A DNA stretch of 64,000 bases from Petasospora fabianii (taxonomy: Eukaryota > Ascomycota > Saccharomycetes > Phaffomycetales > Wickerhamomycetaceae). Within the stretch, counting starts at the first letter, position 1, and each line of letters begins with the position of its first letter. The DNA lies in contig CP048719.1 in assembly GCA_022641835.1 (NCBI GenBank), positions 744,001 to 808,000 on the forward strand, read 5' to 3'. The notes under the pieces were generated by a model. That model ran no database searches. It was not told where the DNA came from and saw nothing but the letters and a program-made list of their open reading frames with translations. A program made the translations under genes and the position numbers. Shown here in pieces: positions 46,510-56,414 of this stretch.

Positions 46510-48192
46510 ATGCCAAAAAGAGTTGAAGTCGATGGTATCGAGTTCCTTCGAGGTGAGTAAACACCCTTCCCCCGTGTCTAGCTGCAAAGCGGCGGGGTGT
46601 TTTTTTCTTTGATGCCCATAGTGCTAACCAGTCCCACAGGAAGAATCTATCTCGGTGTGTACGACTACACTCCAGAAGATACAGACAAACTTGTTTACTT
46701 TACTGTTGAGGACTCCCTTCCTTATAACAGATTCCATCTTGACTTTGGTCCTCTCCACATCGGTCACCTCTACCGCTTCGCCGTGGTGTTGCATAACATC
46801 CTCAACGAGGACGAGAATCAGGGCAAGGCTGTCGTGTTTTACTCATCATCAGACTCCAAAGCAAGATCAAACGCTGCATGTCTCCTTGCATCCTACATGG
46901 TTCTCGTTCAAAGCTGGTCTCCCCACCAAGTCCTTCAGCCGCTCTGTCAGGTTGATCCACCATTCATGGGATTCCGTGATGCAGGCTACTCTCATGCTGA
47001 CTTCGAAATCACCATCCAGGATATTGTTTATGCTCTTTGGAGAGCTAAGGAGCGTTCTATGATCGATCTTACAAACTTTAATCTTGAGGAGTACGAGCAG
47101 TACGAACGCGTTGACCAGGGTGATTTCAACGTCATTTCGAAGGACTTCATCGCCTTTGCCTCTCCTCAACAACCAAAATCGGGTGCAATCAACCAGCCTT
47201 TCAAAAAAGTTTTGGACTACTTTGTCAAGAACGATGTCCAGATGGTCGTTCGCCTCAACTCCCACCTTTATAACAAAACAGAGTTTGAGAAGAAGGGAAT
47301 CCAGCATCTTGATATGATCTTCGACGATGGTACCTGCCCAACAATGGATATCGTTAAGGACTTCATCGGCGTTGCCGAAGGTGTCATCAAGAACGGTGGA
47401 AAGATTGCTGTCCATTGTAAGGCTGGTCTTGGCCGTACTGGCTGTCTCATTGGTGCTCATCTCATTTATACCCATGGCTTTACCGCCAACGAGTGCATCG
47501 CTTACATGCGTATGATCAGACCTGGTATGGTTGTCGGCCCACAGCAGCATTGGTTGTACTTGCACCAGAACCAATTCAGAGAGTGGAAGTTCACTATGGT
47601 CCTTGATACCCTCCCATCCGAGAGACTCAACGGGTTTTCATCACTCATCAGCTATGATGACTTCAAGAAGAGAAATGCGTTGGAGAAGCTCACAAGTGAT
47701 TCTCCAGCCACACCAATCAGAAGAAAGATAAGTATCGGTACCGCTAACCTCCACAAGAGTGTCCGCAAGGCTGTCCCAATGGAGTCGCCTGGTCAGCCAA
47801 GAAAGTCACCAGAGAGACAGGCTGAAAACAACAACTCAGATAATGAGGATGAGACATACCACTCTGTTATAGAACCTGCAAACGAGGAGAACGTTGAGGA
47901 TGAGATCTACACATCCAATGCCGATCCTGATGATCATGCTGCTTCAAAGGCTAGCGTACAATACACCAAGACCATCACTACCACCAAGACAACAACAATA
48001 TCTTCACCGCCAACTACAAAGGAGACGCTGGTTAATGTTTTGCCAAAGCAGCGTGCAAGAGTTGCATCTGGCACCAGAACAAGAGGTAAGGTTGGAGCTT
48101 CAGGTTCCAGTGGTGTGATTGGCAACGCTGGTATCAGAAAGGGTTCTTCTTCCACGAGATCCAGCAGTGGTGTTTCCAGAACCTTGAAGTGA
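46510..48192 (+). CDS. CDC14: Dual-specificity phosphatase Cdc14 (two exons)
   Basis: Spliced CDS is join(46510..46552, 46640..48192), 531 residues (yeast 551). Exon 1 ends ...IEFLRG; the junction codon GGA and the following RIYLGVYDYTPEDTD match yeast EFLRGRVYLGAYDYTPEDTD exactly. Both DSP folds are present; the P-loop is HCKAGLGRTG with catalytic C274, followed by RPGMVVGPQQHWLY. The tail is Ser/Thr/Asp-rich with a basic end (KQRARVASGTRTRG). Cdc14 reverses Cdk phosphorylation at mitotic exit and is held in the nucleolus by Net1. If the intron is kept, translation ends inside the donor site (GGT GAG TAA). Confidence 0.95.
46553..46639 (+). other. 87-nt intron in CDC14
   Basis: Donor GTGAGT, branch point GCTAAC at 46623-46628, acceptor CACAG ending 46639, phase 1. 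A stop codon overlaps the donor. A nearer AG (CTAACCAG, 46631) is not the one that restores the frame. Confidence 0.88.
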
Positions 48193-48289
48193 ACTGAAGT
48201 GATTATTTAACGACACGTGGTTTCATGAACAGAATGCACGATAAAATCTTTGACGATGACTAAGCTCTTGTATTCAATAATTGTATGGG

Positions 48290-50266
48290 CTAAGTGTTAC
48301 CAAGAACAACCATGAACTTCAGTACTTTATCCTCTCCATCAGCTAGCGTGCCATCTTCATTGAAGGAGCACATACTGTTACTCTTCCAGCCCCAACTTTG
48401 TGATTTCTTAAACAAGTCTGGAGTAGAAATGAAACAAGTCAAGGAAGAGTTGATCTTGCGTGATGGTGTGTAAATGATGTAATAGACCGATGTCTTGATT
48501 CTGCGATCTTCATAACTCAAGAAAGAGGCATCAGCAGTATCATCACCTTCAGCCTCGACAGCTGCAAGATCATCTTCGTCATCATCACCAGGTATGTCAT
48601 CGTGAATGCTCATGTTTTGGCCAGCTCCACCCTCACAGGAGAGGGACACAACACCGTCCATGTTGTCAGCATTGATTGAAAGGCCATTCATACCATCAGA
48701 GATACTACCGAGAGATTCTGAATCTAAGATGGAAGAGTTGAGTGTATCCTTGTTCAGCAGACCAGATCTTGACGGAGCACAACTCGTAGCTCTGTGGATG
48801 TAGACACCCATTTGGAAACCCTTGCGATGACGCACTTTTTGAATGTACAAGTTCCAGTACGATCCAGCGTACCAGAGTGTCTTGGCGTATACTCTTTTCT
48901 CTGCTTCAAGCTCAGAAACACCTGTGAATGCAATGGAGAATCTGAAAGGTGGGATCTTGGTGAGACGATACATGGAATCACCAGCATTTTCAGTGGTCTT
49001 CCCACTTGGAAGATCATCCCGGATATGATGACTGTGTGTGATGTTCTCATGGATCTCATCCGGGGTACCAAAGATGGTTTCGTCTTTTGTTGGCACAAAC
49101 CAACTGGTGCAATCATCAGCTGGTTGGTCTGAACTGATGGTGAGGCCAAGGTCTGTACTTCTCTCATCGACGGTAGCAACCTTTTTATGGAGCTGAATGC
49201 TTAGCCATAGTGCATCACGGAGGACATGTGGTTGAACGTATGGCTGCCCATTGGATTGTTGCATGTTTTCCAACTTGTGCAACTGTTCAGCTGTCATGTG
49301 ACAGAAGTAGACTTTCGTGTTCAAAGTCTCGAGGAGTTCTTCAACGTCATCATCGTCCTCTGATGTAGCACTATCATTGGATACCGCAGCACGACTTTTC
49401 CGGCGTCTATCTATCAACTTCACAATGAATAACGCTCTTTCCCACTCGGAGGGAACAAAGAAGGAGTCCATCCCCACAATGGAGGCGATAAAGGAACAAG
49501 GAATACCATCCCAGGCCCGGACACCTCCTTGGTAACCTTTAGTGCACAAAAACCCTTTACAATTGGCAAGAATTCTCTCATTTGCCTGACCATAATCATT
49601 TTGTGTGGCAAAATGTGTAAGAGTTGCAATATTCTCGAAGGACAAGTTATCAACGAGCTGTGCGGTAGCATAACATACCAAGTCCGAGATGTCCAAGTAC
49701 TGACCCATTGCCACCATACTCAACAAATTGACTTTTTCGAGATTCCTACTTTGCTGTCCATAGAGTGTAGAAATGGCAATTTCGAATGCTTCCTTTGTGA
49801 GATATTCGTCATGATCAAAGACGAGAGAGAGCTCCGTTTCGTCACTTCCCGCCCAGGGGCCCATGAAGAAGGACTTGAAGTAACCGCTTCGACACAACAA
49901 CAAGCGGTGAAGCTTGTACTCCTCACCAAATGCCTTGATTGTGATATCGGAGCATAATCCATTGAAGAATCCTTGATTGAGAACATACTCGCCCAATGGT
50001 TCGAGCTCACAGCAGCGGAAGGGGCAAACCTCTCTACCATCGGTTGATGAATGACAGCCCGGTGCGTGGGACGGTAGCTCGGACGAGTCTTCCATAGCCC
50101 TAGTATCAAGTCGTGTCGGCGAACCATCAACGGGTCTCGTGCTTTCCAAAAGTGTGGTTGAGCTATGTCGGTTGTGGAGGTTCTGTTGTACTGGTGAACT
50201 GTTGTTGTTGCCGAGGTCGTAGAACACTGAGCGGTGGGTTCCGCGTCTCCTGTTCGGTGTGGCCAT
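48290..50266 (-). CDS. BTB/POZ protein, germ-cell-less (GMCL1)-like
   Basis: 658 residues from ATG 50266. The BTB domain (about 100-210) has LNQGFFNGLCSDITIKAFG-EEYKLHRLLLCRSGYFKSFF, very like GMCL1 (LFLNGENSDIKICALGEEWSLHKIYLCQSGYFSSMF). A BACK-like helical part follows (NYGQANERILANCKGF), then a beta-rich C-terminal half with PPFRFSIAFTGVSELE and an acidic Ser-rich insertion (about 540-600). Animal germ-cell-less proteins are CUL3 adaptors at the nuclear envelope; fungal members are uncharacterised. Yeast Mrx16/YLR108C are more distant BTB proteins. Substrate and location here are inference only. It converges on CDC14 with 97 bp between stops. Confidence 0.68.
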   Translation of the reverse strand: MATPNRRRGTHRSVFYDLGNNNSSPVQQNLHNRHSSTTLLESTRPVDGSPTRLDTRAMEDSSELPSHAPGCHSSTDGREVCPFRCCELEPLGEYVLNQGFFNGLCSDITIKAFGEEYKLHRLLLCRSGYFKSFFMGPWAGSDETELSLVFDHDEYLTKEAFEIAISTLYGQQSRNLEKVNLLSMVAMGQYLDISDLVCYATAQLVDNLSFENIATLTHFATQNDYGQANERILANCKGFLCTKGYQGGVRAWDGIPCSFIASIVGMDSFFVPSEWERALFIVKLIDRRRKSRAAVSNDSATSEDDDDVEELLETLNTKVYFCHMTAEQLHKLENMQQSNGQPYVQPHVLRDALWLSIQLHKKVATVDERSTDLGLTISSDQPADDCTSWFVPTKDETIFGTPDEIHENITHSHHIRDDLPSGKTTENAGDSMYRLTKIPPFRFSIAFTGVSELEAEKRVYAKTLWYAGSYWNLYIQKVRHRKGFQMGVYIHRATSCAPSRSGLLNKDTLNSSILDSESLGSISDGMNGLSINADNMDGVVSLSCEGGAGQNMSIHDDIPGDDDEDDLAAVEAEGDDTADASFLSYEDRRIKTSVYYIIYTPSRKINSSLTCFISTPDLFKKSQSWGWKSNSMCSFNEDGTLADGEDKVLKFMVVLGNT

Positions 50267-50422
50267 TTCCTCTTTTGATGATGGGCAGTATGCTGGAGAG
50301 AGTTCCTTCAAAAAAGAGTAGCTGTAGTCGTTTGTGAGGGTATTGTCTTACAAATTGATCGCTGATCCTTTCTCTCCGCTATCTCTTTAGTCGTACAGAG
50401 GTGTCCGGAAATTCCAGTACAA

Positions 50423-50446
50423 GCGCGCGCGTGTGTGTGTGTGCGC
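50423..50446. repeat. GC/GT dinucleotide microsatellite
   Basis: GCGCGCGC followed by (GT)6 and GCGC, in the 416-bp promoter of the BTB gene. Alternating purine-pyrimidine DNA of this kind can adopt Z-form. Confidence 0.7.
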
Positions 50447-50682
50447 TACCATGGCAACAAGAGGGGAATAAGCGGAGGACTTACACGTGACCAATTTCTT
50501 TCAACATACGCACTTGCCAATTGATATTACCGAGTATATAATCTACAAAGTGCAAGTACATCATTAATCTGATCTGCTTGAAAATAAATAAATGCTAACA
50601 TGATGTGATTGTTCGGTGATCCTTGAAACTGTGCTATGGTACCACGAGATCAAGACGACTTATGACACCCTCGCATCATCAA

Positions 50683-51783
50683 TCAAGCCCACTCCACAGA
50701 GAATTGCAACTTCTCACCTGGTTTGAATGGAGCCACAACCAGACCATCCTTCTCAATAGTCTGCTTGATGACATGTTCTTTTCTAGTGAGGATACAGTGG
50801 TCCTTACAGACGACATCGTCATCAGTGATACCGTAGAAGGATTTACCAAAGTCATTGACAAAGTTTTTCAGCTTTGAAAGCTCACCAACTTTATCAAACA
50901 CTTCAGCGAGGTATGCAATGGCTTTACTCTGGGAGAAGACACCTGCACAGACGCCAATGTGTGTGGATTTGGCATGGAGTGGATGTGGTGCACTATCGGA
51001 ACCAAAGAAGAAGTATGGCTTACCGGAAGTAGCAGCCTCTACCAAGGCTCTGCGATCTTGTGGAAGTTTGGCGACTGGTTTGCAGAAGTTGATTGGGTTC
51101 CCGGCCCATGAATCGACTGTGAGAGACAAGTGGTGGGCAGTGATGGAAGCTGCCACTTTGAAGTCAGAGTCCGATGTGACATCCTTGTTGATGTCATTGA
51201 TAATATCGATGGCAGCCTTGGTTGTACAATGTTCCAAGACAATTTTGAGGTTTGGGAAATCATTGTGAAGTTTGCGGAGAGCAGGGAGGAAAGATTCCTC
51301 AGCGTTGAGGACGTGAATCTCTTCACCTTCCTTATCGGAAGATGGTTTTTCACCATGAAGGTTAAGCACAATGTTTTCCTGTTCCATAGCCTCAAATATT
51401 GGATAGAATGCAGAAAAGTCGTTTGGATCAACACCAGCAGATGAATTGGTGGTGACACCTGCTGGATAACATTTGACACCGGAGATGGCGCCCTTTTGAG
51501 CAGCCTCATGGATGAGCTCAGGAGTGAGTTCCTTCGAGAGGTAGAATGTCATAAGGAACGTTGTCTTTGGAGCCAATGCCTGCAGCTTCTTCTTGTACTC
51601 GACGACCCTATCTAAAGTGGTGATTGGAGGCACGAGATTTGGCATGATGTATGCGATGGAGATACCACCTTCACGAACAGTTGGAGTCACGAGCTCCATC
51701 ATGGCACCTTCACGAAGGTGGACATGGAAGTCGGCAGTGACACCGAGGTCAATTGTGTTGAACTGCTTTGGTGTGTCAGACAT
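50683..51783 (-). CDS. URA4: Dihydroorotase
   Basis: 366 residues from ATG 51783 (yeast 364); an ATG at 51825 would add 14 non-conserved residues. Metal ligands are visible in DFHVHLRE (H20, H22), the carboxylated lysine in SGVKCYPAGVTTNS, His in NLHGEKP and EHCTTKAA, and the catalytic Asp in FFGSDSAPHP. It closes carbamoyl-aspartate to dihydroorotate, the third step of UMP synthesis, in the cytosol. The gene is a type II (E. coli PyrC-like) dihydroorotase as in other yeasts. The 3' end faces the BTB gene promoter in tandem. Confidence 0.95.
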   Translation of the reverse strand: MSDTPKQFNTIDLGVTADFHVHLREGAMMELVTPTVREGGISIAYIMPNLVPPITTLDRVVEYKKKLQALAPKTTFLMTFYLSKELTPELIHEAAQKGAISGVKCYPAGVTTNSSAGVDPNDFSAFYPIFEAMEQENIVLNLHGEKPSSDKEGEEIHVLNAEESFLPALRKLHNDFPNLKIVLEHCTTKAAIDIINDINKDVTSDSDFKVAASITAHHLSLTVDSWAGNPINFCKPVAKLPQDRRALVEAATSGKPYFFFGSDSAPHPLHAKSTHIGVCAGVFSQSKAIAYLAEVFDKVGELSKLKNFVNDFGKSFYGITDDDVVCKDHCILTRKEHVIKQTIEKDGLVVAPFKPGEKLQFSVEWA

Positions 51784-52450
51784 CGTTGTATTCAAGTGGT
51801 TGCACTCTGAGGGCCAAGCCCTCATTGCTTGTTCTGACTCGGACTTTTTTTTTCAAGAGATCTCTGCCTGGGCCGGACCATGGCGCGTTTACTAATGGCG
51901 CGCATAATGGAGCCTTGAACTTGGAGGAAACCTGGTAACGGGGCAGAGCGGGAGACGCATGTAGTGATGCCGTATTATTGTGATGTGATGAGTTGATCTC
52001 GTAAGTTGTTTTATCGGTAGCTATTGTTTCGGGAGCCGTGCCTGCTTTTGTCCCGGCTTCAGATAAGATGTCTGTAATCCGCCTGGACATGGGGCATTGC
52101 GGTGTCGGAACAGTACTATAAAATCATTAACGAGGGCCCGCAAATATTACTACACATACATATGGCAAAACATACAGACAAAGATTACTTGTAAAGATTG
52201 AATACTTTCATATGCATTAATAGAATTCATGTACGTTAACAAAATCAACAAAAGCGAGAAGGACGAGCACGGACGTACTCAAGAGGTCATTACGAGTCGT
52301 GCATAATTTCTATCGACACACGAGATGAACATAGTTGTGCCGACAAAAGGGGACCACCACTTTCACGTGTTGATGCTGGATGTGAAGGTGAATGGGATGT
52401 GTGGATGAAATGTTTTTTAAGTGTCGTTGGGTGGATACATGTCAACTTTT
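51784..52450. other. Intergenic region, URA4 promoter
   Basis: 667 bp between URA4 and the 3' end of the aquaglyceroporin. A T9 run occurs at 51846-51854. No gene is recognised. Confidence 0.5.
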
Positions 52451-54219
52451 TTAAGAGCTTGAAGCGTGGGCCTGTTCAACGTCAAAGTCTGGACGCATGT
52501 GATGCATTCTGAAACCTCTTACCTCTTCAATAGTCTTCTTGTAACCCAAGTCTGGCTGGTTCAATGGAGAGTCGAGACCCTGGTAGATAAAGAAGTCATA
52601 GATGAAACCACCAAGCAAACAGCCAATAACTGGGATGATCATTGGGACCCAGAAGTAGTGGTGATAAGCGGTAAACATATCAGTACCATAACCAACAGTG
52701 AGAGCAGCCAATCTTGGGGTGAAATCTCTTGCAAAGTTGATGGCATATCCTGTCTGGTAACCGAAGGAGGTACCGAGTCCGTAAATTAAAATCCAAAGAC
52801 CGAATGGGAAAAAGTTACCAAGAGCGGCATTGTGTGGGTCAGTCATCGAGAAGATACCAAATTGCAAGAGGGCAGAAGTGACAAGCTCAGAGGCAACTTG
52901 ACCCTTTGTGTTAAGGAATGGAGCTGGGAAAGTACAAAAGATACCAGCGGAAGCGGTATCACCGTACACGCTTCTCACACCATTACCACCTTCGAAGTCA
53001 TTGATGGACTGAATATAGGTAGCATAGACAAGCAGGGCACCAACGTAACCACCAAGACCTTGAGCAAAGATATAACCTGGAACCTTTTTCCATGGGAATG
53101 TTCTGTAAATAGCAGATGACAAAGTGACACCTGGGTTCAAGTGAGCACCGGAGATGCCTGCAGAACAGGCATAACCAAGGAAAACGGCAGTAGCCCAGGA
53201 GAAGGCGATGGTTGTGTAAGTACCAGCTTCCTTGTTGGAAAGTTTGTATTGGGCAACGACACCGTCACCAAACATAACCATAACCATGGTACCGATGAAC
53301 TCAGCAAGGTATTCTCTAAAGGCAAATCTGACACGTTGAAGAGGAGTGAAGATGAGTGGGTCTGATCTGTCGAGGTTTGTGGCTCTTCTTTCGAGACCAG
53401 AAGTTGGAGCTGTTGCAGGGTTAGTTATACTTTCATGAGAAATGGCATATGCTAATGCTGACGCTGACGCTGCTGCTGGATGACCTTGTACCTCTTCAAT
53501 TTCCTCAGCGTCAGCTGAGGTAGACGCTGAGGCCAAGGCCGAACGTGTCCTATGGCTTGAGGACTTGGGCATCTTGTGTCGGTGGCGGTGGCCTGTGCTT
53601 TGATGTTAGTGCTTTCTGAACTGGAGAGGAGGGCATCCCAGCGCCATCTTATGGGAGGGGGGCCGGAGACCAGCTTTATTGTTTCGGTCGGTTGTTTTGG
53701 GCGATCTCAGCGGGCGCCCGATAGCGGACAAAAAATGTCCTCTGTCGGTGTCCCGTCCGAAAAACTTCACCGCAAAGACAACCTCCTCGGCACCCTTGAC
53801 ACCGGAAATCAAGGCTGTTGGTTGAGCTATTTGCGGCAATATCAGCAACCTTGGGTGTCAAAAGATCCCCACCAGTGGCAATAAGAACACATCCCACATA
53901 GAAAACACACACACACACACGCAAAGTAGGAGAGACATCGCACGGCACAAGGGCCCAATACGCGAAGAGGACATCCCCGTCGTAGACGCACGCCCGGGTT
54001 GTCCACGTCTGTGCGTGCCCGCCCACACCAAGAGCAAAAAAGAAAAAAAAAAAAAATAAGCCATAAAAAAACTAAGCCCTGCAGCAATGTAGATGTCAAG
54101 ACAGCGATGAAAGAGAACAGTTACTTACCAACTGGTTTGCCTGGTTGCTCCTCACTCTCGAGGTAATCGGAGTGCACATCGTCCGAGTGGAAGATCTCTG
54201 GTTTGTTACCCTCGGCCAT
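52451..54219 (-). CDS. Aquaglyceroporin (MIP family), two exons with long intron
   Basis: Spliced CDS is complement(52451..53592, 54129..54219), 410 residues. Exon 1 gives a 30-residue acidic N-terminus starting MAEGNKPEIFHSDD. The 536-nt intron joins in phase 1; exon 2 continues HRHRHK then M38, the ATG a single-exon model would use. Six membrane spans begin near residue 125 with EYLAEFIGTMVMV. The two pore motifs are N183-P-G in SGAHLNPGVTLS and N316-F-A in YAINFARDFTPR; the Asp after NFAR marks a glycerol-type channel. It probably conducts glycerol during osmotic adjustment. The long N-terminal extension may be regulatory, as in Fps1. A TATA box lies 93 bp before exon 1, supporting the upstream start. 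Confidence 0.82.
53593..54128 (-). other. 536-nt intron in the aquaglyceroporin gene
   Basis: On the minus strand: donor GTAAGT at 54128-54123, branch point ACTAAC at 53610-53605, acceptor CACAG ending 53593. It contains a CA microsatellite (53904-53920) and an A-rich tract (54035-54056 on the plus strand). It is six to ten times longer than the other introns here. Confidence 0.78.
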
Positions 54220-54311
54220 TGTTTTTTGTTCTTGTGGAGCGCTGGGTAGTTGTCCTTCTTTTTACCCTGCGCCTCCCCACAAAGCACGAGACCGGGGGCG
54301 GATGTGTCCCC

Positions 54312-54318
54312 TTTTATA
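54312..54318 (-). promoter_or_regulatory. TATA box with adjacent STRE, aquaglyceroporin gene
   Basis: On the minus strand TATAAAAGGGGAC: TATAAAA directly followed by AGGGG, a stress-response element core. It lies 93 bp upstream of the exon-1 ATG. Confidence 0.55.
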
Positions 54319-54812
54319 GAGTCGTCTCCGCCCGCGCCGAACGATGCCCCCCAGAAACAGAAGCCTATGCCGCGCTGTACGGCTGCGCCGTTTCTTTTAG
54401 AGACACACATGTCCTTCTTTTTTACGTGTCTGTCTCTCTCACTGTAACAACATTCGATGGGACCTGGAATCATCGGGTAGGTCACACTCATTAGCCACCA
54501 AGGCGATGGTGAGGCGTACCACACCGACACCCGAAACTCAACTTCAAGACTTCTCCTACATAGCCTAGTGCCTTCTCTCTCTGGCTTCTAGCTCCAGACC
54601 CCTCTTATGTCTTGTTTAGGCTTCGGGGTTGGGTATCGGAAACTAGGCGGGGTGCATCCCATCTCTGGGGTATCGGGCCGAGCTGTAAAATTAGCCCTAC
54701 ATGAACTAGGTGTGCTGTATATGTGAGTTGCGGATGGCCATAGATACTCGACGACTAGAGCGATGAAATTATACCCTAAGAAGGTAGATCAACACGAACA
54801 AAGAATAAGCGG

Positions 54813-54853
54813 TTGTGTGTACGTGTGTACGTGTGTATGTGTGTGTGCGTATG
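54813..54853 (+). repeat. GT-rich microsatellite with GTGTGTAC units
   Basis: Imperfect repeats of GTGTGTAC passing into GTGTGTGT and GCGTATGCGC. Confidence 0.75.
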
Positions 54854-55303
54854 CGCACGATTCAAATGAATCGGGGGTCCATCTCATGGGCTAGAAATAG
54901 ATCTACACAAGTTGCGCACCAACCGAAATGTCCCTCCCGGCTCCTGCAAGGACGATTAGTGACCCGCTCCGAGTGTTCATATCGAGCAACCTGCACAACT
55001 AGGCATCATTTCCAGTTTTTACCTACCGGTTACTTCGCCTTTAAAATCCATATTCAGTTAAGCCAAGAGATATTCATCTTCTGTCTTTTGCCTCTTTGTC
55101 TTTTGAAGTCAATCCCCCGCAAGTCAAACACGAGTGCGTCTCGGGACAAATAGCCTGTCGGAGACGTGGCAACAGTTCCGGTACCCGACAAACACCGAGC
55201 CAAGTACCCTAGAGCCATCAAAGACGGCCGTGGCATAAAAAACCACACATAGTGATCGGAGTCTGCGGAGTTGTATACGAAATTCAAGGCATTGTGCATC
55301 CAC

Positions 55304-55367
55304 GACGTCAGTCCACTATAAAGGGTCCCCTCCCCAACTTCTGGGTCACCCCCTCCTTACTGACGTC
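55304..55367. promoter_or_regulatory. Inverted CRE-like sites flanking a TATA box
   Basis: GACGTCAG (55304-55311) and its exact inverse CTGACGTC (55360-55367) flank TATAAAG at 55317-55323 and two CCCCT words. CRE sites bind ATF/CREB proteins such as Sko1. No reading frame of note begins downstream on the plus strand. Confidence 0.4.
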
Positions 55368-56054
55368 TCCACCCCGCATCCTTGCCTTAAGATGGACCAA
55401 CAAGGGAGTCACAGCCACTGACTTACAGTCACATTCGTCTTATCTACCCCGGGGGAAAAGATCAAGAAAAGATCAACCAAATTTGTGGGGGGAGATGTGT
55501 CAACCATTGCCATTCTCTATGATAGATGTTGTAGCCAGCGCACCACTCACCAGCAAGGTTTTCACACTACTAGACTCTCAAGACTATATTAGACACTAGT
55601 ATATACAACATTAGTGAGTTGCTGCCATGCTTTAACCGCACGGCGGCTCCCATAGCTATAGACAGACACCCGTAAGGGCATCGTGTTTCTCCGGGGCATC
55701 AGTAGGCCCTTGACGAAGTGTGTCTAAAAGCAACAGGTGCTGCACTGTTTTTCCAGCCATACAGCGTTGGTGAACGCTGAGATCAGCTCGGTAGCCGAGG
55801 TCAAGGCGAAATTTGATCAACCAGTGACATCGTCGGATCATGAAAGACACACACCCGCATTCCTGACGCGCGTGTATGGGGTAGGGCTTTAGTCATGGTC
55901 AAAGTCACCCGCCTCAATCTCATCCTCCTTGGACATCCAGATGAGATTATGTCTCTCAGAGTCGACAGTCCAGACTACGATACAATCTCTCTGCTCTATT
56001 GTTCTCCAACTACTAAACACAAATAAATAGATAATAAAAATAGCTTAAACGTGT

Positions 56055-56084
56055 CGGCAGCGGCAACGGCAACGGCAGCGGCAA
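56055..56084 (+). repeat. (CGGCAR)5 hexanucleotide repeat
   Basis: Five tandem copies of CGGCA followed by G or A. Confidence 0.8.
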
Positions 56085-56414
56085 ATTTCCGCCCCCGCTT
56101 TGTCCCCATGCGTTTGTTGTTCTACCTTCGGACTCCCCGAGTTGCCCGGGGCCAAACCCGTGGCATTGCTGGTCCGCCTCAGATTCTGTCGGACATACAG
56201 TAGGGGAGATCATTGCGTCATATATATTCTTGTTAATTGAGCCTTGTTCTTTTCGCCTGTAGTTTCATAAGTGGGGCATGGTTGAGAATGACTAATGAGA
56301 AGTCATGTGTAGTCTCATGGTGTAGAGTCACTGGTCTTTTACAGGAAGGTCGACACACAAGTGTAGATTATGTCTATTAAATTGTGAGCATTAGATATAT
56401 GAGTATCACGTAAT

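Larger units (their letters stand above)
54220..56414. other. 2.2-kb gene-poor region between aquaglyceroporin and VCX1
   Basis: The longest gap in the window. It holds the aquaglyceroporin promoter, GT-rich and CGGCAR microsatellites, many CCCCT/AGGGG words, and a TATA box flanked by inverted CRE-like sites. Reading frames of 60-115 codons exist on both strands, but none shows a domain, signal peptide or good codon use. A non-coding RNA is possible; none could be recognised. Confidence 0.5.

Noticed and set aside
46867-47574. 235-codon frame antisense to CDC14
   Set aside because: Shadow of a conserved coding sequence; no independent features.
53606-54099. Several overlapping frames on both strands inside the aquaglyceroporin intron
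   Set aside because: They lie within a well-supported intron and show only low-complexity Val/Cys/Phe-rich sequence.
55252-55599. 115-codon frame (+) in the large gap
   Set aside because: It spans the TATA box and CRE sites; no coding features.
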